From positions 1-56,405 of the forward strand of contig JAKSHW010000001.1 of NCBI GenBank assembly GCA_024399195.1: a stretch of DNA of 56,405 bases, given 5' to 3'. Position 1 is the first letter of the stretch, and each line of letters opens with the position of its first letter. Below the pieces are notes generated by a model. That model searched no databases and was not told the DNA's origin. It worked only from the letters and a program-made list of their open reading frames with translations. The stretch comes from an archaeon (lineage in GTDB: Archaea > Thermoplasmatota > Thermoplasmata > Methanomassiliicoccales > Methanomethylophilaceae). Positions 46,047 through 54,927 of this stretch are shown here, piece by piece. The translations under genes and the position numbers were made by a program.

Positions 46047-46057
46047 AATACGGTCCG

Positions 46058-46078
46058 CCATGGTTGTTCAGACCATGG
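46058..46078 (+). terminator. Hairpin after PLD gene
   Basis: CCATGGT and ACCATGG form a perfect 7-bp stem with a seven-base loop, 11 nt after the stop. ACGG/CCGT outside it can extend the stem. Confidence 0.55.
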
Positions 46079-46166
46079 TAGGCCGTTCTTCGGCATATGC
46101 TTAAAAGCAAGATAGGATACCTAGAACTAAGAGTAGTTGCGGGAAAGGTCCGCAGCAGGTGATATT

Positions 46167-46850
46167 ATGGTAACAGAAACTCCGGAATATATCTACTACG
46201 AGTGTTCAGAATGTGACGATGTGACAGAGCACACCATTCTCAGAGGAAAGATGGGCAATGCCAATGTCACCGGTACGTTCCGTTGCACCGGATGTGGTCA
46301 CGTCTTCACTGGAACGATCAAACTTCCCAAGGAACTTCCTGTAAAAGTGATGCTCAGTACCGGTGATGTTACCGAGACCACTGAGACCGTCCTTATGGAA
46401 GATGAGATCGTAGCTGTGGGCGACGAGTTCGATCTCGATGATGGAAGGCACGTCTGTATAACCTTCATCGATGTCGAAGATGGAAGCAGGAGAAAGAAAG
46501 TCCCTGCTCCCGAGGTCAAGGCCCTTTGGGTGAAGAACTACGACGTTCTCCAGATCAAGGTCTCCGTAAACGATTACAAGAAGACCTATCCCATGCTTTG
46601 TGATGCCGAACCCGATGACGAGTTCACCGTCGGAATGTACATGCATTTCGATATGTGGGACTGTGTCATCCACGCCATCAAGACCAAGGACAAGCTCATG
46701 AGAAGAGGTACCACCGAGGCAAGGAACATAGTTCGTGTCTATGCCAAGATCAGGCACAGGGACGGTTCCGATTCCATCGGTGACGACGGTCAGGACTTCG
46801 ACGAGGATTTCGAGTTCGCCGACGATGCTGTAATGGACTTCGACGACTGA
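46167..46850 (+). CDS. HVO_0476-family zinc finger protein
   Basis: A 227-residue protein matching the archaeal HVO_0476 family: an N-terminal zinc ribbon (CSECDDVTEHTILRG, then FRCTGCGH about 25 residues later), a beta-rich middle with GDEFDLDDGRHVCITFIDVEDG-like segments, and a very acidic C-terminal tail of Asp, Glu and Phe. Function is unknown; the zinc ribbon suggests nucleic-acid or ribosome contact. The ATG at 46167 has AGGTGAT upstream, and a TATA-like GCTTAAAAG lies near 46096-46104. Confidence 0.85.
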   Translation: MVTETPEYIYYECSECDDVTEHTILRGKMGNANVTGTFRCTGCGHVFTGTIKLPKELPVKVMLSTGDVTETTETVLMEDEIVAVGDEFDLDDGRHVCITFIDVEDGSRRKKVPAPEVKALWVKNYDVLQIKVSVNDYKKTYPMLCDAEPDDEFTVGMYMHFDMWDCVIHAIKTKDKLMRRGTTEARNIVRVYAKIRHRDGSDSIGDDGQDFDEDFEFADDAVMDFDD

Positions 46851-46867
46851 GTTCGATAAAACATCAA

Positions 46868-46903
46868 ATGACGGGCAGTCAGGAATCAACGGCTGTCCGT
46901 CAT
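46868..46903. terminator. Hairpin between convergent genes
   Basis: ATGACGG-G-CAG pairs with CTG-T-CCGTCAT, loop of 14. It is followed by GATTTTACTTT on the plus strand and lies between the zinc-finger gene and the HAD gene. Confidence 0.65.
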
Positions 46904-46912
46904 GATTTTACT

Positions 46913-47581
46913 TTAGGGTTTTTGAGGAAGGATGTAATCCAATACATCCGCGATATTCTCCGATACCACCGTGTGGTTTGCGGCTTCCGATGTATACGGG
47001 TCCGTGGGGTTCATCGCAATAGAAAGTCCTGATGTCTGGAACATCGAGATGTCGGTGAAGGAGTTCCCGATGGACACTGTGCGTTCGGGGGTTGTGTCGT
47101 ATTTTTTTATGAACTCTTTCACAGTAAGCCCTTTGTTGGAAAGATCTACATTGCGGATGCCTTCACCGGTAAGGACACCGTTTCCGTCGGTCTCCACATG
47201 GTCTGCGATGACCTCGTCGAATCCGAACTCGTTCATGAGCATCTTGGCGGCGATCTCCAATCCTCCGCTGATTATGACGCAGGTCATTCCATTGTCTTTC
47301 AGTGTGGCGACTGTTTCCTGGATTCCCTCGATAAGGGGGATGTCATGGAACATCTTGATCAGGTCGGTTTCGGATATGTCCTGTTTTGCGCCTTTCCATC
47401 CCGCGATGTCACGACGCATGAACTCGGGTTCGTCGATCTCCTGGTTTATGAACGCCTGATAGTTCGCCTCGTTGTCTACTCCGAGACAGTCGTGGACCCA
47501 TTTCCAAGTGCTTCTGACTCTGGTCAATGTACCGTCCATATCGAAACAGACAAGGTCGTAGTCTCTGCCCATGGGTACCAT
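46913..47581 (-). CDS. HAD-superfamily phosphatase, phosphoserine phosphatase-like
   Basis: A 222-residue HAD-IB protein. Motif I is DMDGTLT (nucleophile Asp near residue 14), motif II VIISGG near 100, Lys of motif III in LSNKGLTVKEF near 149, motif IV GNSFTDISMF near 173. The helical cap, with EFMRRDIAGWKG, is the SerB type. Phosphoserine phosphatase is likely, but HAD-IB enzymes also take other small phosphoesters. ATG 47581 or ATG 47572 (MGRDYDLVCFD) may be the start. It is 22 bp downstream of the small gene at 47604-47957. Confidence 0.82.
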   Translation of the reverse strand: MVPMGRDYDLVCFDMDGTLTRVRSTWKWVHDCLGVDNEANYQAFINQEIDEPEFMRRDIAGWKGAKQDISETDLIKMFHDIPLIEGIQETVATLKDNGMTCVIISGGLEIAAKMLMNEFGFDEVIADHVETDGNGVLTGEGIRNVDLSNKGLTVKEFIKKYDTTPERTVSIGNSFTDISMFQTSGLSIAMNPTDPYTSEAANHTVVSENIADVLDYILPQKP

Positions 47582-47603
47582 ATTGCGGTCGGTGATAAAT
47601 CAA

Positions 47604-47957
47604 TCATCCCTTGGAACGCAGGGACAGGATGTCGAAGGTGGTTTCCGTCGATTCCAAGGTCTTACGGTTGAAAACCAACGTCTTTCCGGAATCGTATCTG
47701 ACCACGATGACCTCCGGGACGGAAGGGTGCACAACGGCCTGGTATCTTCCGAATTCCTTGTTCTCGAACATCCCTGCATATCTTTCATCGTTACGTGCAC
47801 CTGTCACAAGTATTCCGAGATCTATCGAACGTCTCAGTTCCAGTGACTCGACATCGGAATATTTCGGACTCGCATTTACGAACCCTACTCTGACCGAGAA
47901 CCTGTCTCCGTCAAAGGTCACATCCTGTCTTTTCAGTTCCGTTGTTCTTTTCTTCAC
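47604..47957 (-). CDS. Hypothetical protein, possibly PH-domain-like
   Basis: A 117-residue soluble protein starting at GTG 47957. The strand pattern (TFDGDRFSVRVGFVNASPKY, then RRSIDLGILVTGARND, and EVIVVRYDSGKTLVFN before a last helix) recalls bacterial PH-like domains, a comparison by eye only. No catalytic motif is visible. It is upstream of and probably co-transcribed with the HAD phosphatase, and divergent from traB. Confidence 0.6.
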   Translation of the reverse strand: MKKRTTELKRQDVTFDGDRFSVRVGFVNASPKYSDVESLELRRSIDLGILVTGARNDERYAGMFENKEFGRYQAVVHPSVPEVIVVRYDSGKTLVFNRKTLESTETTFDILSLRSKG

Positions 47958-48053
47958 ATGGAGACGTCCGTTCCAAGGTTCATAAGGGCGGTACCGTACA
48001 TGTATGACTGACCGTCCCCGTGAGGTTTAAACGTATATCTGCATACTAGGGCG

Positions 48054-48809
48054 ATGCTTACTATCATCGGCACCGGACACGTCTTCAATATCGGGGACCC
48101 TATTCTGTTCATTACCAAACAGTGCTGGCCCCAGGCCGTATGTGTTGAACTCGATGACATGAGGTACCATGCTTTGGTGGGTGATAGGGAAGCTTTGAGA
48201 AAGGACATGATCGCACACGGTATCGATCCGGACGCCAGTCAGGAGGAACGTATGAAGAACGCTCCCAAGGTGTACCGTCAGAGTGCGAAATACCAGGAAA
48301 AGATATCCTCTAAGAACAAAGTGTCCGCGGCATCGGACATGGCGGCCGCCATTGCAGGTGGAAAGTCCGTGGATGCCGAGATCTTCTGTATCGACATCGA
48401 CGCACAGGACGCCATGCAGCGTATGTGGGACGAGATGTCGTTCTCCGAACGTACCCGTTACAAGATGTCCGGTATCTCGGACAATCTGTTCGGAAAGAGG
48501 AAAGTGGACAAGACCCAGTCCAAGTACTATTCCGATAGAGAGGCCCAGGTGGAGGAAATGCGTCGCAAGTATCCCACCTTGGTGAAGATCCTCATCGATG
48601 AAAGGAACACGCATATGGCGGAGCGTATTGTGGAAACCGCAAGGAAATACGAACGTGTCGTCGCCGTCATAGGGGACGCCCATGTGGACGGTGTTCTGAA
48701 ACTGCTTCCGTCCGACATCTCCGTTAGGACCGTCAGACTCGAAGAGCTTGTAGACCCTGTGAAGGTCAAAGAGCTTAAAACCAAATTCTGGGAGACCGGT
48801 GAAGAATGA
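48054..48809 (+). CDS. TraB/PrgY-like protein, soluble form
   Basis: A 251-residue protein of the TraB/PrgY group, related to Tiki-type proteases. It carries the N-terminal GTGHVF motif (residues 6-11), a conserved ELDDMRY segment near 30 with the acidic residue, and GDAHVDGVLK near 210-219. Archaeal TraB proteins are usually longer and end in membrane helices; this one stops after the catalytic-type domain with a charged tail, so it should be cytosolic. A TATA-like AAACGTATATCT 14-25 bp before the ATG suggests a leaderless transcript. It overlaps thyX by 4 bp. Confidence 0.82.
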   Translation: MLTIIGTGHVFNIGDPILFITKQCWPQAVCVELDDMRYHALVGDREALRKDMIAHGIDPDASQEERMKNAPKVYRQSAKYQEKISSKNKVSAASDMAAAIAGGKSVDAEIFCIDIDAQDAMQRMWDEMSFSERTRYKMSGISDNLFGKRKVDKTQSKYYSDREAQVEEMRRKYPTLVKILIDERNTHMAERIVETARKYERVVAVIGDAHVDGVLKLLPSDISVRTVRLEELVDPVKVKELKTKFWETGEE

Positions 48810-49486
48810 AAGTAACGTTATTGGCCCATACTCCTGATGCAGACCGCATCTGTGCCGCGGCTGCAAGGTCATGCTATTCAGACAAACCATCCTCCACTTT
48901 GGTGGAGACCATGAAGAACCCTGCCAAGATGCTTGCGAACGTCGTGTCCATGGGACATCATTCCGTTATCGAGCATGCGACATTCACCTTCTGCATTGAA
49001 GGTGTATCCCGTTCCCTCACCCATCAGCTTGTGAGGCACAGGATCGCTTCTTTTTCCCAACAGTCTCAGAGGTATGTTTCTTTGCAGGAAGCTACCTATG
49101 TGGTCCCTGATTCGGTCATGGAGGTAGAAGGCGCCGAAGAGATCTATAGGAACGCCATGGACGCCGCCTGGAAGGCGTACAACGACCTTGAGGCCCTCGG
49201 TATCCTCGCAGAGGATGCAAGATATGTCCTTCCCAACGGATGCACCACCAACATCACCGTTACGATGAATGCCCGTGAGCTCATGCATATGTTCTCCCTC
49301 AGGTGCTGCAACCGTGCACAGTGGGAGATCAGGCAGATGGCGGACGAGATGCTCAGGCTCTGCAAGGAAGCATGTCCCGTGATTTTCGCCTATGGGGGCC
49401 CTGCATGCGTCAGAGGGCCCTGTCCTGAGGGTGAAAAATGCTGTGGAAACCCCCGTAAGGATCTGATCACGCCTGAAAGCGAATGA
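48806..49486 (+). CDS. thyX: Flavin-dependent thymidylate synthase
   Basis: ThyX makes dTMP from dUMP with methylene-folate or an archaeal pterin, using FAD. The 226-residue protein has SMGHHSVIEHATFTFCIEGVSR-like flavin-binding segments, the ThyX signature RHRIASFSQQSQRY (RHRxxS) and the catalytic region MNARELMHMFSLRCCNRAQWEIR. A cysteine-rich tail (CVRGPCPEGEKCCGN) follows, which is unusual outside methanogens. The ATG overlaps the traB stop in ATGA. Confidence 0.96.
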   Translation: MKVTLLAHTPDADRICAAAARSCYSDKPSSTLVETMKNPAKMLANVVSMGHHSVIEHATFTFCIEGVSRSLTHQLVRHRIASFSQQSQRYVSLQEATYVVPDSVMEVEGAEEIYRNAMDAAWKAYNDLEALGILAEDARYVLPNGCTTNITVTMNARELMHMFSLRCCNRAQWEIRQMADEMLRLCKEACPVIFAYGGPACVRGPCPEGEKCCGNPRKDLITPESE

Positions 49487-49533
49487 CAGATTTATATAGT
49501 GAGTCCCCATCCTCGATTCACTCGGTGAAAGAT

Positions 49534-49725
49534 ATGGGAAGAATAAGACCCACCTACATCAAGAGAGTATCCATCGAACTCATCAACAAGTATCCTCAGG
49601 CTTTCAACAAGGACTTCAACAACAACAAAGAAATGGTTGCTGCCCTTACTGATGTCCAGACTGTCCCCATGAGGAACAAGATCGCAGGATACATCACTCG
49701 CTACCTTTCTCACCCTGAGGCTTAA
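49534..49725 (+). CDS. 30S ribosomal protein S17e
   Basis: A 63-residue S17e: MGRIRPTYIKRVSIELINKYP, then the FNKDFNNNKEMVAAL and RNKIAGYITRYL segments of the family. The ATG at 49534 has GGTGA six bases upstream; a longer in-frame ORF from 49483 adds sequence foreign to S17e. It lies 47 bp after thyX and is followed by tRNA-Arg. Confidence 0.95.
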   Translation: MGRIRPTYIKRVSIELINKYPQAFNKDFNNNKEMVAALTDVQTVPMRNKIAGYITRYLSHPEA

Positions 49726-49784
49726 AGGTAGAAACCCTTTCCCCATCCGAAAGGATAGGATTCCGCATTAAAACACAAACACAA

Positions 49785-49861
49785 GGACGTATGGGGTAGC
49801 TTGGATATCCTGGGAGCTTGCGGAGCTTTTGACTTGGGTTCGAATCCCAGTACGTCCGCCA
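49785..49861 (+). tRNA. tRNA-Arg (GCG)
   Basis: GGACGTA pairs with TACGTCC; discriminator G, encoded CCA at 49859-49861. The anticodon stem GGAGC/GCTTT holds loop TTGCGGA, anticodon GCG. The T-loop is TTCGAAT. The stem has two G-T pairs. Its D-arm is closely similar to that of the other Arg tRNA at 54.8 kb. Confidence 0.9.
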
Positions 49862-49976
49862 TACTTTTTTATTATTCTTCAACTGAATTTCGTTGTTGTC
49901 TGTCGGACTCCGTTATGTTTAAAAATGTCCACAGGCCTGTTTTACCATGACCTGTGTGAAAGGGTTTGGGAAAAGA

Positions 49977-51956
49977 TCATTCGGAAACGGGTTCCGAAAA
50001 GGTCTTTTCTGTTTTTTCATCGTCCTCAGAATCAGGTTCGGGCCAGACCTTCCTGACGACCTCCAACGATCCGGGGGGGATGATCCTGGAGATCTCCTCC
50101 TCGGGGACCTCGAACATCTTTGCGATCTCTCCGGAGATCCTCATGTTCTTTTCTTTGGACGGGCGGATGATAATGTATTTCTCGCATCCTTTCTCGATGA
50201 CGGTCGTGGGTGCGCACATGATCTTCCTTTCGTTCTGATAGGTTATCTCACCGATACCCATCTCTACGGGGAGATGGTGTTCGTAATTCCTTTTTCCACG
50301 GATGATGAACGCACCTTTTGGAACGAATTCTCCGGCATTGGGGGTTTTACTGACCTGATCGGGGTAGACCCAGAACGCCCCTCCCTCAGAGGATCCGGCC
50401 ATCCAGGCCTTGGACTGAGACAGTGCGAACCAACAGGCCTCTCTGTATTCTTCGGGAGTGGCCTTCAATCCGTCTTTGAGGATGACGGAAGGTGCACCGT
50501 GTATGTCCGCGTGGGCGTAGATGTCGTTGTCTTCCTTCATGTGTTTCTTGACGATACTGTCGTTGGAACGTGTGTCCCTTCCGGCTATGACAAGTTTACC
50601 TTGGGATGTTATGAACCATTTGTATACCTCGAACCAGAACTTCTTGGTGGGTTTGGCCTTGGTCAGTTCATGCATCTTCATTTTCTCGAAACCTTTCTGT
50701 CTCTTCTCGAGTTCGGCAAGACTATCTTTCAGTGCTTTTTCGGCATTGTCTGCTTTTTCGGATTCCTTCTTCCCCTTCGCATAGAGGTCCGATGCGTTCG
50801 CATCTATTCCCTTGGTGTAATCGAGTGCCACGGAGAGGTATCCTATCTTCATCGCCACCTCGTTCTTCGAGGGTTCGATGTAGTCTACATAGGGTATCTT
50901 GAGTGCCCCTTCAGTGAGCTTCTCCCATGAGAGCTTTTTACTCTGTTCGTCAAGGACCGCAAGGAGCTCGGTGACCTTCTGGTATTCGGTGTACAGGGAG
51001 TCCGCCTGGGCTTTCAGCATTTCAGACCTCTGCCTGTACTGTTCTACCGTTTCCTGTTGTTTCGAGACCCTTTTCTTGAGTTTTTCGATCTCGGGGTCCA
51101 CGAATTCTTTGATGCTTTCTTTCTCGAGTTTTTCAAGATATTTCGAGATCGCTTCCGAGATGGTCGTGGTCCTCTCGATCTCACAATCATCGTGGATGGT
51201 GAGATTCACAGGTGCCAGATCCACGATCTCTCCGTCTTTGCGGAACAGGGTGGGTTCCGAACCTTTGGAGATCTGTTCGGCGATACTTTTCATGGCCTTG
51301 TACATCTCCGAAATGGCAATGTCCGTCACTTCGGTCGCAGGTACGGATTTTTCACACCCTGCACGTTTACAGACCTCTTCTGCATATTGTCCTCCGAGAT
51401 TGTTGACCGTAGCAAGGGTCCTTACAGTATCCGATTCGGAGGTTCTGAAAACCGTCTTGAACTCCTCTTCCGTGCTGGTGAGAGGGTCGAACCTGGGTTT
51501 CGGCATGATATAGTCTTCACCGGGACGTGTGGTCCTGTCACGGAAGTTTTTCTGTACCAGGCAGTTGACGATCTTTCCGTCTTTGACCACAAGTACGTTT
51601 CCTCCTCCGAACATTTCGAAGATGATCTTGTAATCCCCATCGGATTTGAATGCCTCGAGTATAACCATACGGTCGAATCCGGCCTGGTACGCTTTACCTA
51701 CACGTGCATTATCCAGATATTTTCTCAGAAATGTAGCGAACGAAGTGGGTGTGGTCGGGATATCAGGGTGGACCTGGGGAATATACAGCCATTTTCTATC
51801 TTTGAAGTAAAGATCCACTTTTCCGTTTTTGGTGTTAATGCGGAAGAGCACGTTTCCCGCACCCCACTGGTAGATCTTGTCCAGATGAGCGCCTTCGAAT
51901 TCCGCCAGTTCTGTTATGAGGGAGCTTACGTCAAACGAGCTCATTTCCTTCTTCAT
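49977..51956 (-). CDS. RqcH/NEMF-type ribosome quality control protein
   Basis: A 659-residue NFACT-family protein. NFACT-N occupies about residues 1-230 (SSLITELAEFEGAHLDKIYQWG, then RPGEDYIMPKPRFDP), a HhH-like section follows, a long coiled coil runs about 290-460 (EKLKKRVSKQQETVEQYRQRSE), and NFACT-R ends it (FWFEVYKWFITSQGKLVIAGRDTRSND, about 450-560). Archaeal RqcH binds obstructed 50S subunits and adds C-terminal alanine tails. A GATTTATAACC element at 51977-51987 suggests a leaderless start at ATG 51956; ATG 51944 is an alternative. Confidence 0.93.
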   Translation of the reverse strand: MKKEMSSFDVSSLITELAEFEGAHLDKIYQWGAGNVLFRINTKNGKVDLYFKDRKWLYIPQVHPDIPTTPTSFATFLRKYLDNARVGKAYQAGFDRMVILEAFKSDGDYKIIFEMFGGGNVLVVKDGKIVNCLVQKNFRDRTTRPGEDYIMPKPRFDPLTSTEEEFKTVFRTSESDTVRTLATVNNLGGQYAEEVCKRAGCEKSVPATEVTDIAISEMYKAMKSIAEQISKGSEPTLFRKDGEIVDLAPVNLTIHDDCEIERTTTISEAISKYLEKLEKESIKEFVDPEIEKLKKRVSKQQETVEQYRQRSEMLKAQADSLYTEYQKVTELLAVLDEQSKKLSWEKLTEGALKIPYVDYIEPSKNEVAMKIGYLSVALDYTKGIDANASDLYAKGKKESEKADNAEKALKDSLAELEKRQKGFEKMKMHELTKAKPTKKFWFEVYKWFITSQGKLVIAGRDTRSNDSIVKKHMKEDNDIYAHADIHGAPSVILKDGLKATPEEYREACWFALSQSKAWMAGSSEGGAFWVYPDQVSKTPNAGEFVPKGAFIIRGKRNYEHHLPVEMGIGEITYQNERKIMCAPTTVIEKGCEKYIIIRPSKEKNMRISGEIAKMFEVPEEEISRIIPPGSLEVVRKVWPEPDSEDDEKTEKTFSEPVSE

Positions 51957-51976
51957 GTTTTTTTGAGTATCCTAGG

Positions 51977-52132
51977 CGGTTATAAATCTGTTCAGATAAG
52001 GTTGGTTCAACGTGGTCTCTATCTTGGTTGTATATTTTCACCGAATTCTGTGTATTTCAATTAATCCAATAGTAATATATTGTAATATCAACAAATAAGA
52101 TTTTATACTATGTCTATATACTTCAGTTTACT
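51977..52132. promoter_or_regulatory. AT-rich divergent promoter region of rqcH and tRNA-Thr
   Basis: No ORF is supported here. The minus-strand TATA element GATTTATAACC (51977-51987) serves rqcH. TTTTATACTATGTCTATATA near 52101-52120 is the likely promoter of tRNA-Thr. The stretch TAATATATTGTAATATC between them is a near-palindromic AT run. Confidence 0.5.
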
Positions 52133-52207
52133 GCCGCGGTGGCTAAGGGGTATAGCGACGCCTTGGTAAGGCGTAGGCCGAGGGTTCAATTCCCTCCCGT
52201 GGCTCCA
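52133..52207 (+). tRNA. tRNA-Thr (GGT)
   Basis: GCCGCGG pairs with CCGTGGC (one G-T), discriminator T, encoded CCA at 52205-52207. The anticodon stem ACGCC/GGCGT holds TTGGTAA, anticodon GGT. The T-loop is TTCAATT. Confidence 0.95.
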
Positions 52208-52345
52208 TTCTTCTCTTATTTTGCTTTCGTTCTTTCAACGTTCCATTGTTCTGTTTTATCTGTCTGGTTTTCGCAATGAGGGTTTTTCCACCACGGTTGT
52301 TGTGAAATCGCACGTTAATCTGTGGGAAAAGTCGATCGGTCCGTT

Positions 52346-52388
52346 GTAAAAAATCCAGGGCACAGACCGTTTTCTGTTGCCTGTACCC
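52346..52388 (-). terminator. Terminator of DUF1015 gene
   Basis: On the minus strand GGGTACAG pairs with CTGTGCCC, 12 nt after the stop, and is followed at 52346-52353 by CTGGATTTTTT with six T. The rest of 52208-52345 shows no gene. Confidence 0.7.
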
Positions 52389-52399
52389 TTGAAGTAGGT

Positions 52400-53596
52400 T
52401 TATTCCTGGTCCATTCTGTAGAATACGAATCCAGACCAGATCTTGGGATAGAAGAAGGTGGTTTTCTTAGGCATCTTCTTTCCTTTTCCTGCGAGTTCCC
52501 AGATCGTCTCGAGTTTGGGAGCGTTCAGGATGATCGCTGCATCGTGTTTCTTTTCAGCAATGGTCTTTTTCACAGACTCATAATCCGCATCGTAGGTGAT
52601 CTTGGATTTTCCCTCATCGGATTTGTATACGCCGTAGAGGACGTTTTCCTGTGCGGAATACGTATCGATGGCCATCATGGCATTATCGATGCCATCTGGA
52701 TTGTCCAGAAGAAGGCATTTGCCGGATCTGAAGACCATTCCGAAAAGATGGTCTTTCAACTGGGCCTCCATATCTTCCAGAGTGACCTCCTGTACTTTCA
52801 TTTTCTTGGAGATCTTCTTTACGGCGGAGGTCTCTCCGATGTCCTCGGCATCGATGTACCTGTGGGTCGGGCGGACGATGAGCCCGCTGTCCTCCGAGGA
52901 GATGAGGGTGCAGAGGACGTACTGTTTGGCCTCGCAGTCGGGATTCTCTTTCGCATATTCGAGAGCGGTTTCGTATCTGTGGTGACCGTCTGCTATGAGC
53001 ACGTTCTGATCCTTCAGTTTCTCGGTTATGGCCGCACATGTGGCCTCATCGTAGATCCTGTAGAATCTGTGCTCCACGCCGTTCTCTTCTTCCACCCTGT
53101 ATATGAGCCTAGCTTCCGCCTCTACTTTTCTGCTGAGTTCCGCCCCCAGTCCGGGATAGATGCCCATGATAGATTCGAAATGGGTCTCGGCATCTCTGAG
53201 GAGGTTCAGTCTGTCGGATTTCACTTTGGCGAAGGTCTGTTCGTGAGGGATGATGTGGCCTTCCGAATATTCCTCGGTTTTGAGGATACCTACTATGCCT
53301 CTTCTGCAACAGTTCTTTCCGTTATCAACGAAATTCTGTTCATAGAAGTAGAACGAAGGGGTGTCCTGTTTGAGGTATTTATCGGCGATCATTTCCTCCA
53401 TGAGTTTCTTCGAATCCGTGTACCTCTTGTCCTTATCGGGGGACATGGTGAGGTGTGTGACGTTATGGGGATCGACCTGGAGTTTTTTGAGAAGTTCATC
53501 GTCGATCACGTCATAGGGTGGGGATACACGGCTTGTAATGGTCTCTCCGATGGCCAGTGCGGGCCTGAGACCTTTGAAAGGAAGAAAAGTCACCAT
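52400..53596 (-). CDS. DUF1015 family protein
   Basis: A 398-residue protein of the DUF1015 family, starting FLPFKGLRPALAI and containing SPPYDVID, FYFYEQNF, IIPHEQTFAKVKSDRLNLL and the most conserved segment IADGHHRYETALEY near residue 203, where the two His could bind metal or phosphate. Family function is unproven; it is often found near serine or amino-acid genes, which is not the case here. The ATG at 53596 is preceded by an inverted repeat with a TATA-like core. Confidence 0.88.
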   Translation of the reverse strand: MVTFLPFKGLRPALAIGETITSRVSPPYDVIDDELLKKLQVDPHNVTHLTMSPDKDKRYTDSKKLMEEMIADKYLKQDTPSFYFYEQNFVDNGKNCCRRGIVGILKTEEYSEGHIIPHEQTFAKVKSDRLNLLRDAETHFESIMGIYPGLGAELSRKVEAEARLIYRVEEENGVEHRFYRIYDEATCAAITEKLKDQNVLIADGHHRYETALEYAKENPDCEAKQYVLCTLISSEDSGLIVRPTHRYIDAEDIGETSAVKKISKKMKVQEVTLEDMEAQLKDHLFGMVFRSGKCLLLDNPDGIDNAMMAIDTYSAQENVLYGVYKSDEGKSKITYDADYESVKKTIAEKKHDAAIILNAPKLETIWELAGKGKKMPKKTTFFYPKIWSGFVFYRMDQE

Positions 53597-53619
53597 TGAT
53601 ATTACCGAAAAGTGCGATA

Positions 53620-53654
53620 GGGGTGTTTCCTATATCTAAGTTGAGAAACACCCC
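53620..53654 (-). promoter_or_regulatory. 10-bp inverted repeat around TATA core, DUF1015 promoter
   Basis: GGGGTGTTTC (53620-53629) and GAAACACCCC (53645-53654) are perfect complements; the 15-base spacer holds CTTAGATATAG on the minus strand, 34-45 bp before the DUF1015 ATG. It also starts 16 nt after the hypE stop, so it may be a hypE terminator, a promoter operator, or both. Confidence 0.55.
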
Positions 53655-53670
53655 TTGGAGTAAAGGGATT

Positions 53671-54717
53671 TCAACAGATCCTGGGAACAGGGTCTCCGGA
53701 CGGAGGTTCAAGGATCCTCTTTCCACCGACCTCGGTCTTGAGGACCACGCGTGCGGGACCGTCGACCGCCCTTCCGATGATGGCGGCATCTTTTCCTTCG
53801 GGAGTGGCTTTGATGGCTTTGAGGACCTCTTCTGCCATTTCGGGGACTACTGAGAAGACGCATTTACCTTCGTTTCCGATGTTGAGAGGTTCGATACCAA
53901 GGAGTTCGCAGGCGTTTTCCACGCCGTCCCTGATGGGAATATTTGCTTCATCGATGTCGAGCTGGCATTTGGATTTGGAAGCCCATTCGTTGAGGGTGTT
54001 TGCAAGTCCTCCCCTGGTGGGATCCTTCATTGCAACGACTCCTCCGACCCTCAGGGCTTTCTCGATCATCTTGTTGAGGGGCTGTACATCGCTCTGTACG
54101 TTGCTCTCGAACCCGTATCCTTCACGGAAGGAGAGAAGGGCGACACCGTGGTCTCCCATGTATCCGGAGACGATGATAACATCTCCGGGGCGGGTGTTAC
54201 CGTCCGCACACCATCTGCTCGCCACAGGACGGTACGAGTTGGCGACCTGCATATCATGGTCAAGGTAGTCAGGTCTCTTTCCGATCGCCGCGGTGGTGAT
54301 GACCATCTTGTCGAGTTCACCTGCACCCATGACCTTTGTGTCACCGGTGACGATAGGTACGCCTGCGTATTCGGCGGTTTTACCCATGCTTTCCATAACT
54401 TTGTCCACTGTTTCGGAGTCGAGTCCCTCTTCAAGGACAACGGAACTTGCGATTCCGATAGGTTTCGCACCCATTACGGAGATGTCGTTGACGGTTCCGG
54501 AAACGGCGATCTTTCCGATGTCTCCTCCGGGGAAGAAAAGGGGATTGACGGTATGTCCGTCGATAGTGAAGACGACATCGTCCACAACAGCGGAGTCGTC
54601 CAATGAATCAAGAGGGATCTCAGCGGTCATTTTAGGGAAATGGCTGGTAATATGTTTGGAGATGAACTCCTGCATGAGCTCTCCTCCTGCTCCATCATTC
54701 ATGACTACTTTTGACAT
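53671..54717 (-). CDS. hypE: Hydrogenase expression/formation protein HypE
   Basis: HypE dehydrates the carbamoyl group on its C-terminal cysteine to the cyanide ligand of [NiFe]-hydrogenases. The 348-residue protein has MNDGAGGELMQEFI at the start, DDSAVVDD, the GDIGKIAVSGTVNDISVMGA ATP-binding segment, DPTRGGLANTLNE, and ends PRIC with the essential terminal Cys. It is PurM-related. ATG 54717 fits a leaderless transcript from CTTTAATCA near 54745; a GTG at 54732 would add five residues. No other hyp gene is adjacent. Confidence 0.95.
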   Translation of the reverse strand: MSKVVMNDGAGGELMQEFISKHITSHFPKMTAEIPLDSLDDSAVVDDVVFTIDGHTVNPLFFPGGDIGKIAVSGTVNDISVMGAKPIGIASSVVLEEGLDSETVDKVMESMGKTAEYAGVPIVTGDTKVMGAGELDKMVITTAAIGKRPDYLDHDMQVANSYRPVASRWCADGNTRPGDVIIVSGYMGDHGVALLSFREGYGFESNVQSDVQPLNKMIEKALRVGGVVAMKDPTRGGLANTLNEWASKSKCQLDIDEANIPIRDGVENACELLGIEPLNIGNEGKCVFSVVPEMAEEVLKAIKATPEGKDAAIIGRAVDGPARVVLKTEVGGKRILEPPSGDPVPRIC

Positions 54718-54852
54718 TGCGTGGTTATTCACAAGGTCTGATTAAAGGGTATGGCTAGGCCACAAAACCATATTGATGCCCATTTGGTTGTTTTGTTCGA
54801 TATAATTCGGGGTTCAGCCTAAAAATTAATAGTGTATTGCAATGGGGATGTA

Positions 54853-54927
54853 GGACCTATGGGGTAGCATGGATTATTCTCTCAGCCTTCGGAGCTGAGG
54901 TCCCGGGTTCAAATCCCGGTAGGTCCG
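54853..54927 (+). tRNA. tRNA-Arg (TCG)
   Basis: GGACCTA pairs with TAGGTCC; discriminator G; the genome continues CCT so CCA is not encoded. The anticodon stem TCAGC/GCTGA holds loop CTTCGGA, anticodon TCG. The T-loop is TTCAAAT. An AAAATTAATA element at about 54823-54832 is the likely promoter. Confidence 0.95.
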
